From Climacteris rufus (Eukaryota; Chordata; Aves; Passeriformes; Climacteridae), in NCBI GenBank assembly GCA_013398175.1, contig VZRZ01007703.1, forward strand, positions 719,069-783,068: a stretch of DNA of 64,000 nt, written 5' to 3'. The position numbers and the translations under genes are program-made. The notes under the pieces were generated by a model. That model searched no databases. It saw only the letters and a list, made by a program, of their open reading frames with translations, and was not told the origin of the DNA. The number at the start of each line of letters is the position of its first letter. Positions within the stretch are counted from its first letter, which is position 1. Shown piece after piece: positions 37,101-50,700 of this stretch.

Positions 37101-40100
37101 ATCACAGTCCTGATCTGACATACATGCAGGAAACTGCATCCTGACAGTCCAGTCATTTTGATTAAGACCTGGTCTTGCAAAACTTATGGACAGGCTTTTT
37201 TCCCCAAGTCCATTTCCCATAACTACTTCAAAGCTTTATTTCAGAAATACGTGTGAGTTTCTGCTACATCAAGGCTGCAGTGATAAAGTGGCCATGCTGT
37301 GGTTTTTATTAAATGCTAAGATGTGACATTTTATTTTCAGCTCTCTGACCCAGTAAAAGATCCATGCAAACACTGGGCTGCTTGATATAGAGAGAACTTG
37401 CAGTATATTTGAGCTGTATTAAAAGCATTTCTGTAGACATTCCCTTTCCTTCTTGGATTGTTCTTGGCATTTCTGGAATATTTATGAATATTTATGAAGG
37501 CACTTACTTGTATATTAAATTGAGTCTGTGGGGAAGTCATCAGTTTCTCTGGAAATAGTTGCCTTTTGTGAAAACTTTGTTAGTTCTTCCACACAAGTGC
37601 CCCTGAGGGACTAGAAAGTTTGAGCACAGCATTGTAGAGCACAACCTATAGAATGTATATAAGCCTTTAATTGGCACAACCACAGTGCAGCAGATTGAGG
37701 GACCATCTGAAGAAATTCGGGGAGCACTGTGTTTTAGCCTAGAAAAGCTACTCAGGAAGCTGTTTTGTAAGACCTTGGCAGATGTGTTGTCAGCTACCAA
37801 ACCTGTGCTAAATCAGCTGCTGAATAGACTTATACCAGTTAACACATTACTCTTTTTTTGATTAAGTAACAGATCTTAATAAATTCAAGGCTACACGGAG
37901 AAAATACACTGATTTATTGGTCCAATACAGCTTACCCTGAAAGCAAAAGGAGATTCACATTTGACTTCAAAGGAAGCTAAGTTGTACCCTAAAACTTTAA
38001 ACAGTATAATAAACACTAGTAAAACATAACAGTTACTAAAGCAACATGAATCCTGCTCCCAAAATGTACATATTTACTTCCTTTTATACTATTTGTGCAA
38101 CTTAATGCTAATGAAAGTTAAATATGGTTGGTCACTGAGATCACACCTGAGTATTGAGAATCAAACAATCTATCAGAAATAATACTATTAAATATATTTG
38201 CCTTAAATGCTGCTAGAATTAACCTGAACTGCTCAGTTGCAAATTGATGAAAAGCAAAATTCACCAATATGCTTCCCAATAAAATGCAAGACTGCATACT
38301 TAGTTCCAAGTTTAAATATTGGCTTATGCTGCAAAGCCTTACATGCATTTACAGATTGTGTCAAATTGATGTTAATATCAACTGAAGTGGAAATAGGTCA
38401 GGATTGCTTTGTTGGACTGAATGCTTCACAAATTGCCTATTTACAATAGCTCAGTTATCTCTGCTAAGTGGTTTCACAACATAAGACCATTTTTTCTTTT
38501 TCTTGCCTTAGTGTTCTTAGTTATTCATGGTTGGTGCAGCACAGATCAATGGAAGTCTATCGTAGCAAGGATGCAATGAAACCTAAGTTGAAGGTGTCCT
38601 GATTTAGCTCTGTAGGAGACAAATCACATTCCTCTTTTTAAAACCACTGGAGACAGATCCCACATGTCCAAAATGCACTTTCCCAGTGAAGTCTGGCATA
38701 TCAACATCATTCTTTTGCTGTTTACAAGGAAATTGAGCAAAGCAAAATTATTTTCAATTTCAGCCTCCAGCCAGATGTACTGTCAGACAATGAAGCATAA
38801 TGCTAAGAGCAGAACAGCAGCTTGTCTGATAGACGGTAAGTAATTACATATTTTTGGTCCAGAAAAGGTTTTATGTTGTTCTTGGACTTTAGGCAATAAT
38901 ATTTCTTTTCCTAAGCTGTCTTCCTGTGAGGAAAAAAATAAAATAGACCAAACAACAACCAAACCCCAATATTCACCCTATTTGTGTTTACTGTGAAAAG
39001 ATGATACTCTCCCACTATAGAGCAATGACCCTCCAGGTGTAGACCAGATAATGGATGTTTCATTTCATTTCTTTTTCTTGTGTCTTTGTGAAAGAAAATC
39101 CAGACATTGCCTTTAGCAATTCTGCTGGATGTCGACCTTGAAAGCATATCCCAAATTAGACGTGTATTATTCCTGGGTAACACTTGAACACAAATGCAAA
39201 GAACAGACTTTAGCCTCCATTGCTTATAAATAAGATAGAAATATCACACCTTTACAGATTCACATCAATCATCTTCAAATATATAAAGATAGAACTGAAA
39301 CAAATTGTTGAAGAGGTACCATTTCCTTTTATTTCCCCAGTTTTATCTAACAATGAGAATAAAGCAAATAATACAATTAGAAGTTAGCACAGCACTTACA
39401 GAAAACTAGGTGGAAAAGATCCCTCATTTATATGAAGCAAAAGACTAATAAAACCTCCTTGGGAAAGAGAAATTTCTGATACTAAAAGCTAACTACATTG
39501 AATTGAAACTTCTTTATGACCATCTAATATACATTCATTTGAGATACTTGCACAGTCCTATTACCAAGGAATCCCTGTGTCCCACTGTTTTTATGCTCTG
39601 GATTTATTACCCATTCTAAATGGGACATTGCTCATTTCCTTGCTCTGCAGATTCAGAGATGAAGGTCTGATGTGACTTTTGCAGGTCATTGAAAATCTGG
39701 GACAGTGGAGAAAACAGAACTCATGTTTAGAGTAAAAAAAAAACCATCCTGTGTGAAGTCTTGCTTTTTGGAGAAAAACCCAGACCACCGCTATGAAGGA
39801 AAGGTTTATAAGTTATCACTCACAAGACTATACCAACATGGAACCAAAAGAAAGCCTTGAGGCTTCTCTTGAGCCTGGAGTCCTGGTTGAGAGAATATGG
39901 GAAGCACTAGTGAAGAAAAAAAAATTGATGAAATGCTAAATTACTGTGCAGGCTTTCATGTGGTATAATTGTGCCTCTACACATTTGTGGATGAAAACAA
40001 AATTCAAGTACAGAAAAAAGGCCAAATGTTTGTTCTATTGCAATTTGACCAAGAGGTGTAATTAAAACTGCTGAATCATTTGGTTTACTGCAACAAAAAA

Positions 40101-43100
40101 TGTAGGAAAAACTCAGATTATAAATTTTCTTGGTTTGTGTCTTACATTGCTTTTATATAATGAACATCCTGTTCCCTGCTTAATCCTTGAATCCTACTTA
40201 CCAGAAATGCCATTATTTGAGTCAGGGTCATGCTCAGCCTTAAGTGATGTTTGTATAACAGAACCATCTGGCTTCCCCAAGGCCGCACAGCTCAGCAGTA
40301 CTAAGGTGATTGGGACATATTATTTCACTAGAACTGATTTGTTCTGTTTTGTCCAGCTAAACTCTGTGGCCTTGCACAATCTCCAGGAGTTTTGGTCCTG
40401 CACAATTCAGTGACCGTATCATAATTTAGTGTTTCAGAACTAAGGTACTGTTATTCTTCATATTCTTATATGCTGACAAATATTTGTTTCCATGCCACCT
40501 TCTGTTCAAAATTGTATCTTAAGTGCATGTAGCATTGCATATGTATAGACCATCCTTAACCCCGGGAGAGAACTAAGACATCTTGGAGATAATCAAAGAG
40601 GAAGCTGAAAGGAAGGAACAGCTGAAAGTAAAGGTGAATAATGTATGCATAAGTGGCAACAGCAACAAAGAAGACAGTCTGGTTAGAAACAATTGATGGA
40701 ATACTGAACAGCAAGAGGTGAGAAATAAAGAGAGGGTTCCATGAGAAACATGAAACAAATTGAAACAGATCAAACTGATCTCATTGCTACCAGATCCCAC
40801 ATGTAATGCTGAGAAAAAGAAGCTAAAGAACAAGGAAATGTTGAAGTCAGAGATATGGGGTTTAATTACATTTTCCTTTGGTCAGCATTCATTATTTATT
40901 AGGGGGGTAAACCCTAATGCTAAAAGAGACCCTAAAGCTGAAGGAGAAATACACACAACCTAGTTCATGTGTCAGAGGTTTTTACTGTCCAAGGGTTTAA
41001 ATTCAGGGGACAAATACCAGTAAAAAATACAGATGAATCAAAAAATAAATGCAAGTGCTGCCAAGGAGATAGCCAAGATCAGGCATGTAGCCATAGCTGG
41101 GTGGGGATTCAATAGATGAATCAGAGAGAAAAGGGATGATGGTGTGGATCAGTGGGAAGCAGCCAGAGGAAAGTCCAGAGGGGTGTGTGGGAGGGAATGA
41201 ATACAGACAGGAAAGGGAAAGAAGCACTGCTGAGGGCAGTATGAAGTACCAAAGAGATGGGGCCACCTTCAGAGGCATAAAGGAATAGTGTTCTGTAAAG
41301 ACAAGGGCAAGAGCAAGAATTGGAGCATCATGGTACAGCAGATTGGAAAGGACATCCAAGGAGGTAAGTGAACAGTAGGGAATTGGATTAATCAGTGGGA
41401 ATAGGGGATGAGATGAGGGGAATAAAGGGAAAGAAGCACCCAGATGTAACTAACTTGACACTTCCCACTGGTAGAGTGGGAAGGAAGAAGTGAGGCCAGA
41501 AGGATGGTAGAAAGACAGATGGACACCACTCCATGCAAATGAAGGAAAAAAAGGTGATTCAGACAGCAGATACAAGGAGCTAAATGCTCTTACTGCAGAT
41601 TTTGGTCTTGGATACATCTATGACAACAGCAACCATTACTGGTTGGACTTTGAAGACTGGAAGCTGTTACATACATGAAGGAGGGAAGTAAATGGGAAGT
41701 TCATAATCAGGGTAAACTAAATTCCTCAGAGAAAGATTAAAAAGGTTGTGGAGAGCTGTAGTTGAGAAAAAAGGGAATACGCAAGCCAAAACAAACCACA
41801 GGTCAGGAATAAAACTCATCCATCTGAAGGCTGTAAGAGCAGTCAGAAGAAACGACCGCAGGCTTTCAAGTCTCCAAAACCATTCTTCCATTCTTTTTGT
41901 TATCTGAATTGCCAGTGTCTGGAATGATCAAGATAATTCTTTATTGTTACAGTGAATCTTGTAAAATGAAACTTGAATGTATAAATTGTTGAAATATTGC
42001 TTGCCCAGAATGAGTCATTAACATCATGGAATAAATAAGTAGATAACATTGCTAATTTGATTCAAGCCTTTGAATATACATCATCCATAAACTCTGACTT
42101 CAGTGAGTATAAACAACTCTCAGTGAATGTCCCCACAGGACTGATATCAATTCACAACAAAAAACTTTCTTAACTCCTACACTTGAGAACTAAGCATTTT
42201 TTCTTCTTCATCCTGACCGTTCATGAACTAAAACTCAAATGTTAACCCATTAATTACTTATTGAAAAATTGAAAAAGATTCTAAAGTACTCATTAAAATC
42301 TTAGGTGTCATCAACATTAAAACCACGCTTCTTTCTGTTTGCCTCGTAATGCCAGCCTAATGGATTTACTGATGAGAAGCATCAGGAAATACAGTGAGTG
42401 TCACAAGAATAGCAAAAGTATTCACAAAAAGCAAATTCTGAAACCGGAATTTCGAACCTCAGCAAACATCATCATCCCATCTAAGTTCATCCCAAAAGAC
42501 TCAGAGCTTTAAAATACATCCATAGTATCAGGCAATAGTTTTAAAACTTTGTTGAATCAGGGCCTTAAATTGTTCCTGAAGATAAACTGCACTGGTACAT
42601 CTCCAAGAAAAAACAAAGCATGCATTTAGTCATCTTTTCTCTATGCTGTCCATCTCTACTGTATTTGGGTGGAGTGTATAGCCTGTGTATTGGGAGGAGA
42701 GATGTGAAAGCAACAGCATGATGGCAGGGAATTTCGTGGGAGACATGGGAGTGAATAATACAGAAGGATAGAGAAGGAGGGATTTACATTTTTTTTCACA
42801 ACAAAGTGACAGCTGTTATGTCGTGAGTCTATACTTGTCCATACTTTGTGTGCTGTCTTTTTGGCCCACCTCACATTTGTCTTTCTCTGTGTATGCTGTA
42901 CATTTTATAGGCAAATCATTACCTTTCCCTTTGTCTGGAGAGAAACACATCTTTTTTGGCATTGGAGCAAGCTCAATAATAAAGAATGTGATTATAACTG
43001 ATGAAGGATATGGATTCATCTTTCAGCTTCACAAATTATTTACTATGATTCAGAGTCATGAATTCCTTTGATTCAAGGCTTTCTCTCTGAAGCTGTTACA

Positions 43101-43263
43101 AGAGTTACCATATATTGTTGATGTGACTGAAATTCAGGGTTGGGAGGAAACTGGGCCCAAGATTTTGAAGCACTAAGCAACTTCCCTAAAGCCAGATCCT
43201 TGAAAATGTCACATGTTAGACATCTAAAACTGGTATTTGTCAACTTTTAACATTATTTAACTT
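34177..43263. other. Long unannotated stretch
   Basis: About 9 kb with no gene or transposon that I recognise. Homopolymer runs (A15 near 34519, A10 near 34700) and AT-rich clusters occur. At 40560-41900 the plus strand is strongly purine-biased, which makes the minus strand read as Leu/Ser/Phe-rich frames of up to 118 codons; I consider these compositional. A possible 72-bp exon is described in the findings (38764-38835). Confidence 0.45.
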
Positions 43264-43410
43264 TTATTGATAATAATAATAATGATAAATGTTGCAATAG
43301 TATCTAATACTTATATACTACTTATAAACCTAGTTTTGTCCAAATGGTTTTTCCCAAATGGGTAATCAGAGTCAGAGTTAGTTAGATTCTGATGTTCTGT
43401 AGTTAGTTCT
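43264..43410 (-). repeat. MIR-like SINE remnant (tentative)
   Basis: In plus order: GATAATAATAATAATGATAA, then CTAATACTTATATACTACTTAT, then AAATGGGTAATCAGAGTCAGAG. These resemble, in sequence, the 3' TAATAATAA tail, the CTTATATAGCACTT block and the ATGGGGAAACTGAGGCACAGAG block of MIR-type tRNA-derived SINEs read in antisense. The match is patchy and could be partly coincidental. Confidence 0.4.
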
Positions 43411-46400
43411 GATGTAGTTGAATAAGGAGCTTTTCAAAAGCAGTTACAGTTTTTGTAACACTTCAAATGTTTGAATGTTCAAGCAGCTACAGCTGTCTAT
43501 GCTGATGCTTGTTAGTCACAAATTCAGAAGGAATGTTGCTTCAATATTTAACTCAAAAAGCAACACTAAGATCTTGATGATAATAGGGTTGTAATGGTAT
43601 GTGCCCAAACCCATGGCAGTAGGTAGTCCTGAGAGCCAGCAATACCTTATCCACAGCTTGCTGAAGACTGCCAGGTCCAAGACCAAAGACAACAGTCATG
43701 TGCCAGTAATGTGCAGTACAATGATGCCCAAGTGGTAGTGTCAGGTCTTCTCACTCTCTCAGTACCATATCCTGCACTGTGAGTTTCCTGACCATATTGC
43801 TGACCCCAAGCACTTGACGTCTTTAACCTTTTTCATATGCTTGACAGAAGACAGAGGTTGATAATTCAGTATGCTCTACTCAGTTTCCTGGGGGAAATTT
43901 GTTCCACACCCAAAACTATTCTTCAATTAGGAGTTCATTCTGTGTGTTCAAATCAGCATTGAAGTATTTGTAGGCCCAGATCCACCATGTAGGGTGAACG
44001 AAAATACCTGTATAACCTATAAAACACATCCTGCCTCAAGCTGTGAAGAAGTTGTAGCAACTTACCTCATTTAGTAAAAGAAGTAGATTATCTCTGTGCA
44101 GAGAAAGCATTTATTTTCAGGGTCTTTCTTGCAGTCTTTAAAGAAATGTTGAGAGGTGACATTTAAAATGTGTCTGACAACTGTCATCAGGAAATTTGTT
44201 TTCTTCCCATATTCTTGAGTTACTGAAAAGACTTGACCCTCAAATAAAATTGGAAGGTATTTTTCTTTATGCTGTCACATTTCCAAAAGTCTGGAATCTA
44301 GACTGACTTCTGCCTAAGTGTAGCAGCCAAGGGTTTACACAACACCAAGTAAACTGCTGTTCTGATTCCAAGCTTGCAAGATCCACAATAATGGAAGCAA
44401 TGGATTTTTGCTGGGATAGTTTTGTCAGCATACAGAAAAATCCTTCTGAGTGTCATTCACTGTTTTGCTGTTTCCTTCTTGCAGGCTTCCAGTCAGTGCC
44501 TTTTTGCAGTTTTTCTATCAGGAGCTCTCAGAGCTATAATCACTTATATCCAAAAGAGTATTCAACATTACCAGATTTTTTGTTCTGGCTGGAAACTGAA
44601 GTTGGCAATACAAGCTGCCTATGTCTGTGGCAAATATGTTGAGGATTTTCACACAAATAGGACATGCATGCTAAGGTTTAAACACCAGATCCATGAAGAA
44701 TCAAAAGAAAAATCTCAGAATCTAAATTATTCACTGTTATGTATCAACCAAAAGGGCAGATGAGTTCCAGCAAGGGGACCAAGACCAATCACATAACTAG
44801 CAAAAAAATGGTTATTCTATCCTTATACCAATTATTTCATACTTATAAATAAAAAAAATATTGCTATGTAATATTACCTCCCTCACTTGCACATAGACTT
44901 TGCTATATAGACTGTTATTTTCAAACAAGCTGGAGAGGCACAGGCTTCTTTTTGTGTGCGAATATTATTTCATTCATATTTTTCTTCAGAAGGAAACAGT
45001 GAAAGTAAATGTGGAAAGCAGTGAAAGACATCATGGAATTTGTTCATCAAGCATTGGTCTTTCTACAGTATTGTGCCCACAGTAGGTTTATAGCAAGTGT
45101 TGATTGAATTATTTGCTCTTCACCTTGCACACAGCGTGATGTATCATACTACAGTGATGTTTGTATATCATTTGTCTGTGTCATGACATTTATTTGTCCT
45201 GGTGATTTAAACTGAATTTCAAACACTACAAATTAATTTGAGTAAAACCATGTATATCTCCCCTGCATATTCCAGAATTTATCAGGTACAAGATTGAAAC
45301 ATTAACTTATTCCCTACTAGTGAAATATTAGGAGCATTAAAGAACCAGCTGGAAAACAAACAGGGGAACTCTCAGTTTTATGGCAATGGCAGACAGTGGT
45401 TCAGGGGAACAAAAACTCTGTGCAGTGGAGAGATGAAGAGTAAGGAAAAAGGGCTCTTCTTCTTTCACTGACACCCCATTCCAATTTCTGACCAAGTTGT
45501 AATTCCTCACTGGCAGTTTCTCCAGAGACAGGCAGACCTGTTTATACCTGGACATCTGTACTTCAGCTCTCCTCTGTTTCAAGTCTACCAAGCGGCTGGA
45601 AAAGGTGCCGGAAGGGCTGTGTCAGCCTCACAGAGGGGAGCACCACACTGAGGATGAGGGGCATCTTTCCTACAATACTCCCATAGCCTGAAAAGGACAG
45701 AAATGCCTAATCCTGGAGCATTGCCCAGAAAGGAGGGCTCAGTTCTTCTTCTGCAGATGACTACACCAACAAAAAAAAAAATCTGTGAAGCTTTCCCAAT
45801 AGTCAGGTAAATAATGTACCAGAAACAAGACAAAAGTAGCTAATAATTTCATTGTTTTATGCGATGGCAGCAGGGCTGTTCTTTTTGAAGCCATTGGCCA
45901 GAGTGATTAAAAGTTCATCTGTGACTGAGTATACCATACAGTGAGATGTGGGGGCTGTTCCACAGAGCCCTATAAATCTGGGAGCTGGAAGGGGTGCACA
46001 GGGGTGGGGGTCGAGTGAGCCTTGGCGGCACACGCCAGCCCCGCAGGAGCCGCAGTGAACTCCCACCCCCAGCCTTCACAGAGCTTTTATTGCTCACCAA
46101 GGGCCAAACCTCACTTTCCTTACAGTCAGTGGGAGTTTCGCCATCGCCTTTCTTGAAATAAGCCTTGACACAAGCAGAACAAACAATGGGAAAACAGAAG
46201 CCAAACCCTGGGCTGCAGAGCCCATGGCAAGTTTCCATAGCTTTAGCTGGCACCCAGTGTTGTTCTCCTGAAAGAATGTCACTGTACCTGGTCTTTGTAT
46301 GCAAAGTACAACTTTCACACTTGCAAACATGCATAGAAAAAAATATTTTTATACATATTATTGTTTCTCTTTGTGGTGAAGATAAAATCTGTGAGCTAGT

Positions 46401-49400
46401 AGTGATAATAGTGTCTACACATTTTCTGAAATCTAATGCCTATCCTTTATTATCTTGCCTGTTTTAAGTGGGGCATAAATTTCCTGACTGGTCTGTTGCC
46501 TTCAAAGAGCCTTGAAAATATCAGGAAAAAAAAAAAGGAAATAAGATAAAAGAGAGGAAAAAATACAGAAATACTCATCTATGCCAAGTGTTCCCCAAAT
46601 CTCAGATGTCAGAATTCTTTGAAGTCTTAAGATAGCTATAACACTCAAGATTTATATAAAATGAATTAAACATATTTCCTAAAATAATAAGAGCAGGAAA
46701 ACTCTTCTACAAGTCCCATTCCAACTGCTGATCTTCTATTTTCTAAAATGTTTAATGTACTCAGTTCATACAGTGTGTGTATAGTATACAAATATATGTC
46801 TATGCATTATCAAAAAGTAAATCTAAATTGTCCTGTGTTTAAGACCTCATGGTTCAATTTTAGATGAACATGAGAAATGGAGTCAATCAGATCAACATGA
46901 GAAATGAGCTCAAAACTTTTAATAATGTGGTAGGTGATATAAATTTGTTGACAGGACAAAATTGCCGGAGAGTTATCCTTTGTAATGGCTTTCTTATATT
47001 TTGGTAGAAACAAACTGAGAAATCTACAGGAAACTAATTTACACTTTGATTAGAAATTCAGATTGAGGTTAGGGAAAAGTACACCTACATCTAGCAGTTT
47101 ATCATCATCTGTTGAGTCGTGCCCGAGTCCAACCTCCCTGCAGCATCAAGCCTTCAGGTAGGGCTGCTCTACAAGCAAACATTACCCTTTGGAGTGCATA
47201 CAGCTCCATGTGCTGCGCATTTATGGGAGCTCAGCTCGGTGCCAGGCACTCCTGGGCGAGGGTTGCACCATCCGAGGGGCAGCACCGTGGACACACGATG
47301 GATGCTGCACGCTTCCAGCTCCCACCAGCTGCCAGGGCTGGGCTAACTCAGGCCCCTCACAGAGGACAGAAAGAAAGACAGAAAGTTACTCACTGCCTCA
47401 GGCAAATCTGCCTCGTAAACTCTTTCCACCTCAGCTCTTTCTGAAAGCGTGACTTTGTGGTTATAAATGTTATGACGGCCTCCATCCACATACTCTCTTT
47501 ACATGATTCTGTCAACATGTTGGCATTACTTCACAGCTCACCTTTTTTGCCTGCAGTTTTTTAAGCAAGCCATAGCACCTCATTGTTTACTAGAGCATTT
47601 ATTATACTCTGGTCGTGTCAGAAAGCCTGCCATTCCTCTCTGCAGCAGAGCTGTATGCTTTAGACCTGAGGTCATGGACCTATTTGCACTTCCAGCAGTT
47701 GGTTGCATCAAGTTGTGTCGCAATACTTGAAACATGCCACATCAGGGCTTTTTCTTCTTTCGTTCTGCCCTCAATTTCTCTCTTCAGTCTTTCTCCACCT
47801 CTCCCAGAGAGCAGCGAGTCATTTGGCAAGATATTAAATTAGTTTCCAATCTTTGGCTTTCGTGGTTTATGAAGAAATTCTTCTGCCTAGAGTCATTCAC
47901 AGGAAGGGCCTATTCACTGTGATTTTGGGATTTGTCTCATCAGTGGATAATCAACCTTCATAACTCTTCTGACATTGCATGTAACAACCTTACCTCAGGT
48001 AACAAAACACTTGACACACTTTTCTGCGCAGCACAAGAGCAGATGTAACCCATGTGCCTTTGGGTACTGTATTCCATCTCAAATTCAGCTCTAGTTATTG
48101 CCCCCCCTAGTCATTTAGTTATTCTATTTAAACTCTAGGAATACAGCTAATTAAAGAAAGGGAAGGTGATAATGACATTCCCCATGCTGAGAATACCACC
48201 TTGAGCTGTGAGTGCCTGTATGCTACACTTCATGGTTTCCAGCAGTAGTGCTTAAGTGGAATACTTATGGGGTATGGTCTTTCAAGTTATCGAAAAGAGA
48301 AAGCAAATTCTCTAGGGCTGAATCATCATATCTGGAAATTCAGCAAATATCCGATTTACATAAGCGGCATTTATAAATTGGAATTACACACTGTGTAAAG
48401 AGACACTCATCCAGTATCTGATGGCAGAAGCAGTTGAATGAAGTAAGGAGGGGTTTTAAACAGAAAGCTGGAACCTAAAGGAAAAGAAATGGAACATTTG
48501 TTGTTTGTTTCTTTTTTTTTTCTTTTTTTTTTGTAACAGAAATGAACACAAGACCTTTATCTTCAATGACTATCTTAGAGAGTGAATTGACAGAAAGGTC
48601 AGTGGATCACACAGACTTTGCCTACAGAAGAATTCCCACTGAAGAGAAATGTTGAATCAGACAAAAATCCTGCCTTCGTTGCAACAAGGCAACTATACCT
48701 GTCAGGTGATTTTAAATGCATAGTAACCACAGGGGATTTGTTTGTGGAGCATTGAGTGCTAACCAGAAGTCAGCTGCTGTGAATGGTAAGTGTCCTCTTC
48801 TGTTCCTTTCCTCCTACAGGAAAATGTATTCACTAAGCGTGGCCTCTTCCAAGAAAACAGAACAATGAATCAAGCCTTTTTTCTTTTCTTTTGCATAAAG
48901 ACATAAATCCCATGTATTCTCTTCTTCTACAGTGCAGACTACTATGTTGGATAATATGATGGAGCATTCATACAGACTGCCTAACACTTGCACAGAATCC
49001 ATTCTTCTGGTAACACCTCCGTGTCCAGAAAGGGACAATTTACTACAAAAAGAGCAAAGCCATCCTGAATGAACATTTATGTGTATCATCCAGGATAAAA
49101 GTGTTTCCCATAGTCCTTGATAGTCTCTGTTTACTGAGGGCCTCTTTTCCATAATACCTCTAAAAAGTCTTTAGCAATTCCATTTAACTGTGCTCAGAGT
49201 TCATGCCTTAATCCGAGGAGCTCAAACCTCATCAGCACACACTAAAAGTTTAGTTCTGTTGAGGTTTGTATTGTAACCACATCTAACCAAGTATTCAGCT
49301 TTCCATTAAATCAGGTGTTAGAAGCCCAAGCAGGAGTTGGAAACCTGAATGCTTGTCTGGGTCTGAGCCAAGAACCTTCCAGTATTACATTAAGTAACAT

Positions 49401-49899
49401 GACTAACATCTGTCCTCAGCAGAAGGCAGATAGCACATAGCACTTTTCTGAATGTTGGCCTAAAATAGCAGTAACTGTCAGAGTTTTCTCTTCATCAGGT
49501 TTCCATTGGTGGTAGACAGAATAATTTTAAGGTGAAAGGATATGAAGCCTGTTCTTCTCTGCAATCAAATAGAAGAATCAGAATGATAGAGAGAGCAGAA
49601 AAAGACTTTATGATCATTGAGGTCTTTTCAGATCTAAATGATTTTGTGACTCTAAAAAGAAAGATCAAAGACACCAAACAGTTTTGATACAGTGAGCAGC
49701 TGTAGACATAAGGAATTCTCACTCTTGGAAAAATTACTAAAAAGGATCATGACAGACTACTGTAAAATCAATTATAAGTAGAATGGAAAAGGTGAATAAG
49801 AAACAGGGAATTGCTTATCACTGTTCCTTCCAATAGAATATTGAGAAGGAGGACATTAATTGATTATAATAGGTCATCAACTCAAAACAAACATGAGCA
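43411..49899. other. Unannotated stretch with GC-richer patches
   Basis: No gene or known transposon was recognised. GC-richer patches at about 45590-46330 and 47110-47460 have overlapping short frames on both strands without recognisable domains. T-rich simple sequence lies at about 48500-48535. A possible 246-bp exon is described in the findings (48540-48785). Confidence 0.45.
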
Positions 49900-50220
49900 G
49901 GTACAGGGGATTTTTTTCTTTCACAGCTAACTGTTAAACTGTGAAACCTCCTGCCACAGGAGATTGTGGTATACACAAGGTCAAAACACAGCTGGAGATA
50001 TGCCTGGAAGAATTCAAAAGACACAGTGATGGGCCAGGCAGTTTTGCAGTTGCCAGACACTGGAAATGGGAGCACATGCCGTGGAGGTATCACTGCATTC
50101 CCGCTCTATTTGGACACTCTTCCAAAAATGGCCACTACTGGCAGTGTTGGAGGCAGAATATTTAGGTACATGGACACTTTTGATGTCTGATGTGGTACAG
50201 CTCTTCTTCTGTTCTGGTAT
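49900..50220 (+). mobile_element. Ancient CR1-clade LINE 3' end
   Basis: Forward-oriented degraded 3' end of an old CR1 lineage. Diagnostic blocks, in order, are AACTGTGAAACCTCCTGCCA followed by CAGGAGATTGTGG, then AAAACACAGCTGGAGATATG, then AGGTATCACTGCATTC, then CACTCTTCCAAAAATGGCCA, then TGTTGGAGGCAGAATATTTAGG and finally GTGGTACAGCTCTTCTTCTG. This mirrors the reptilian CR1 3' end that reads roughly 'one aggregate of tie-in blocks ending in TGTTCTTATG'. All frames are broken; the 74-codon frames across it are incidental. It belongs to the same age class as the remnant at 10796-11285. Confidence 0.75.
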
Positions 50221-50672
50221 TATGTATGTATGAAAATCACCAGGAACACTGATGGAAACTTCTTATTCTCATAAAATGATTGTATCTGGTGTATTTGTAA
50301 CCCTCTTTTCTCTTTCCCAAAGTGTCTGCTCAAAGCTACAACCACCATTTATTTCTCCAACAGACTTTAGAAGTGTTTCAGTGTTTTAATATCTCTTTGT
50401 GCAAAACTTTTGCCCTTTTCTTTATGAATAGGTCATTAATGTTTACAAAAAGTTGGAAAAGGCTTCTTGTCAAGGGCCAGATCTGCCCACATTTTCATTT
50501 CTGAGGTGCAAAGCTATGACTGGTCTATTGTGGAAAACAGCTTGCAAAGGCTTTGAAAATGCAAATGAAATAAAGTAAATCTGTCCCTTTTTTTGTTGAT
50601 AGGGATAGAGGAACAATACCAATTAGCAATTTAAAAATTTAAAAGGTTATGTAATTTTTTTCTTTTTTTTTT

Positions 50673-50700
50673 NNNNNNNNNNNNNNNNNNNNNNNNNNNN
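50673..50700. other. Assembly gap (28 N)
   Basis: Twenty-eight undetermined bases bordered by T-runs on both sides, so the gap probably hides a longer poly-T or other low-complexity tract whose true length is unknown. Confidence 0.99.
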
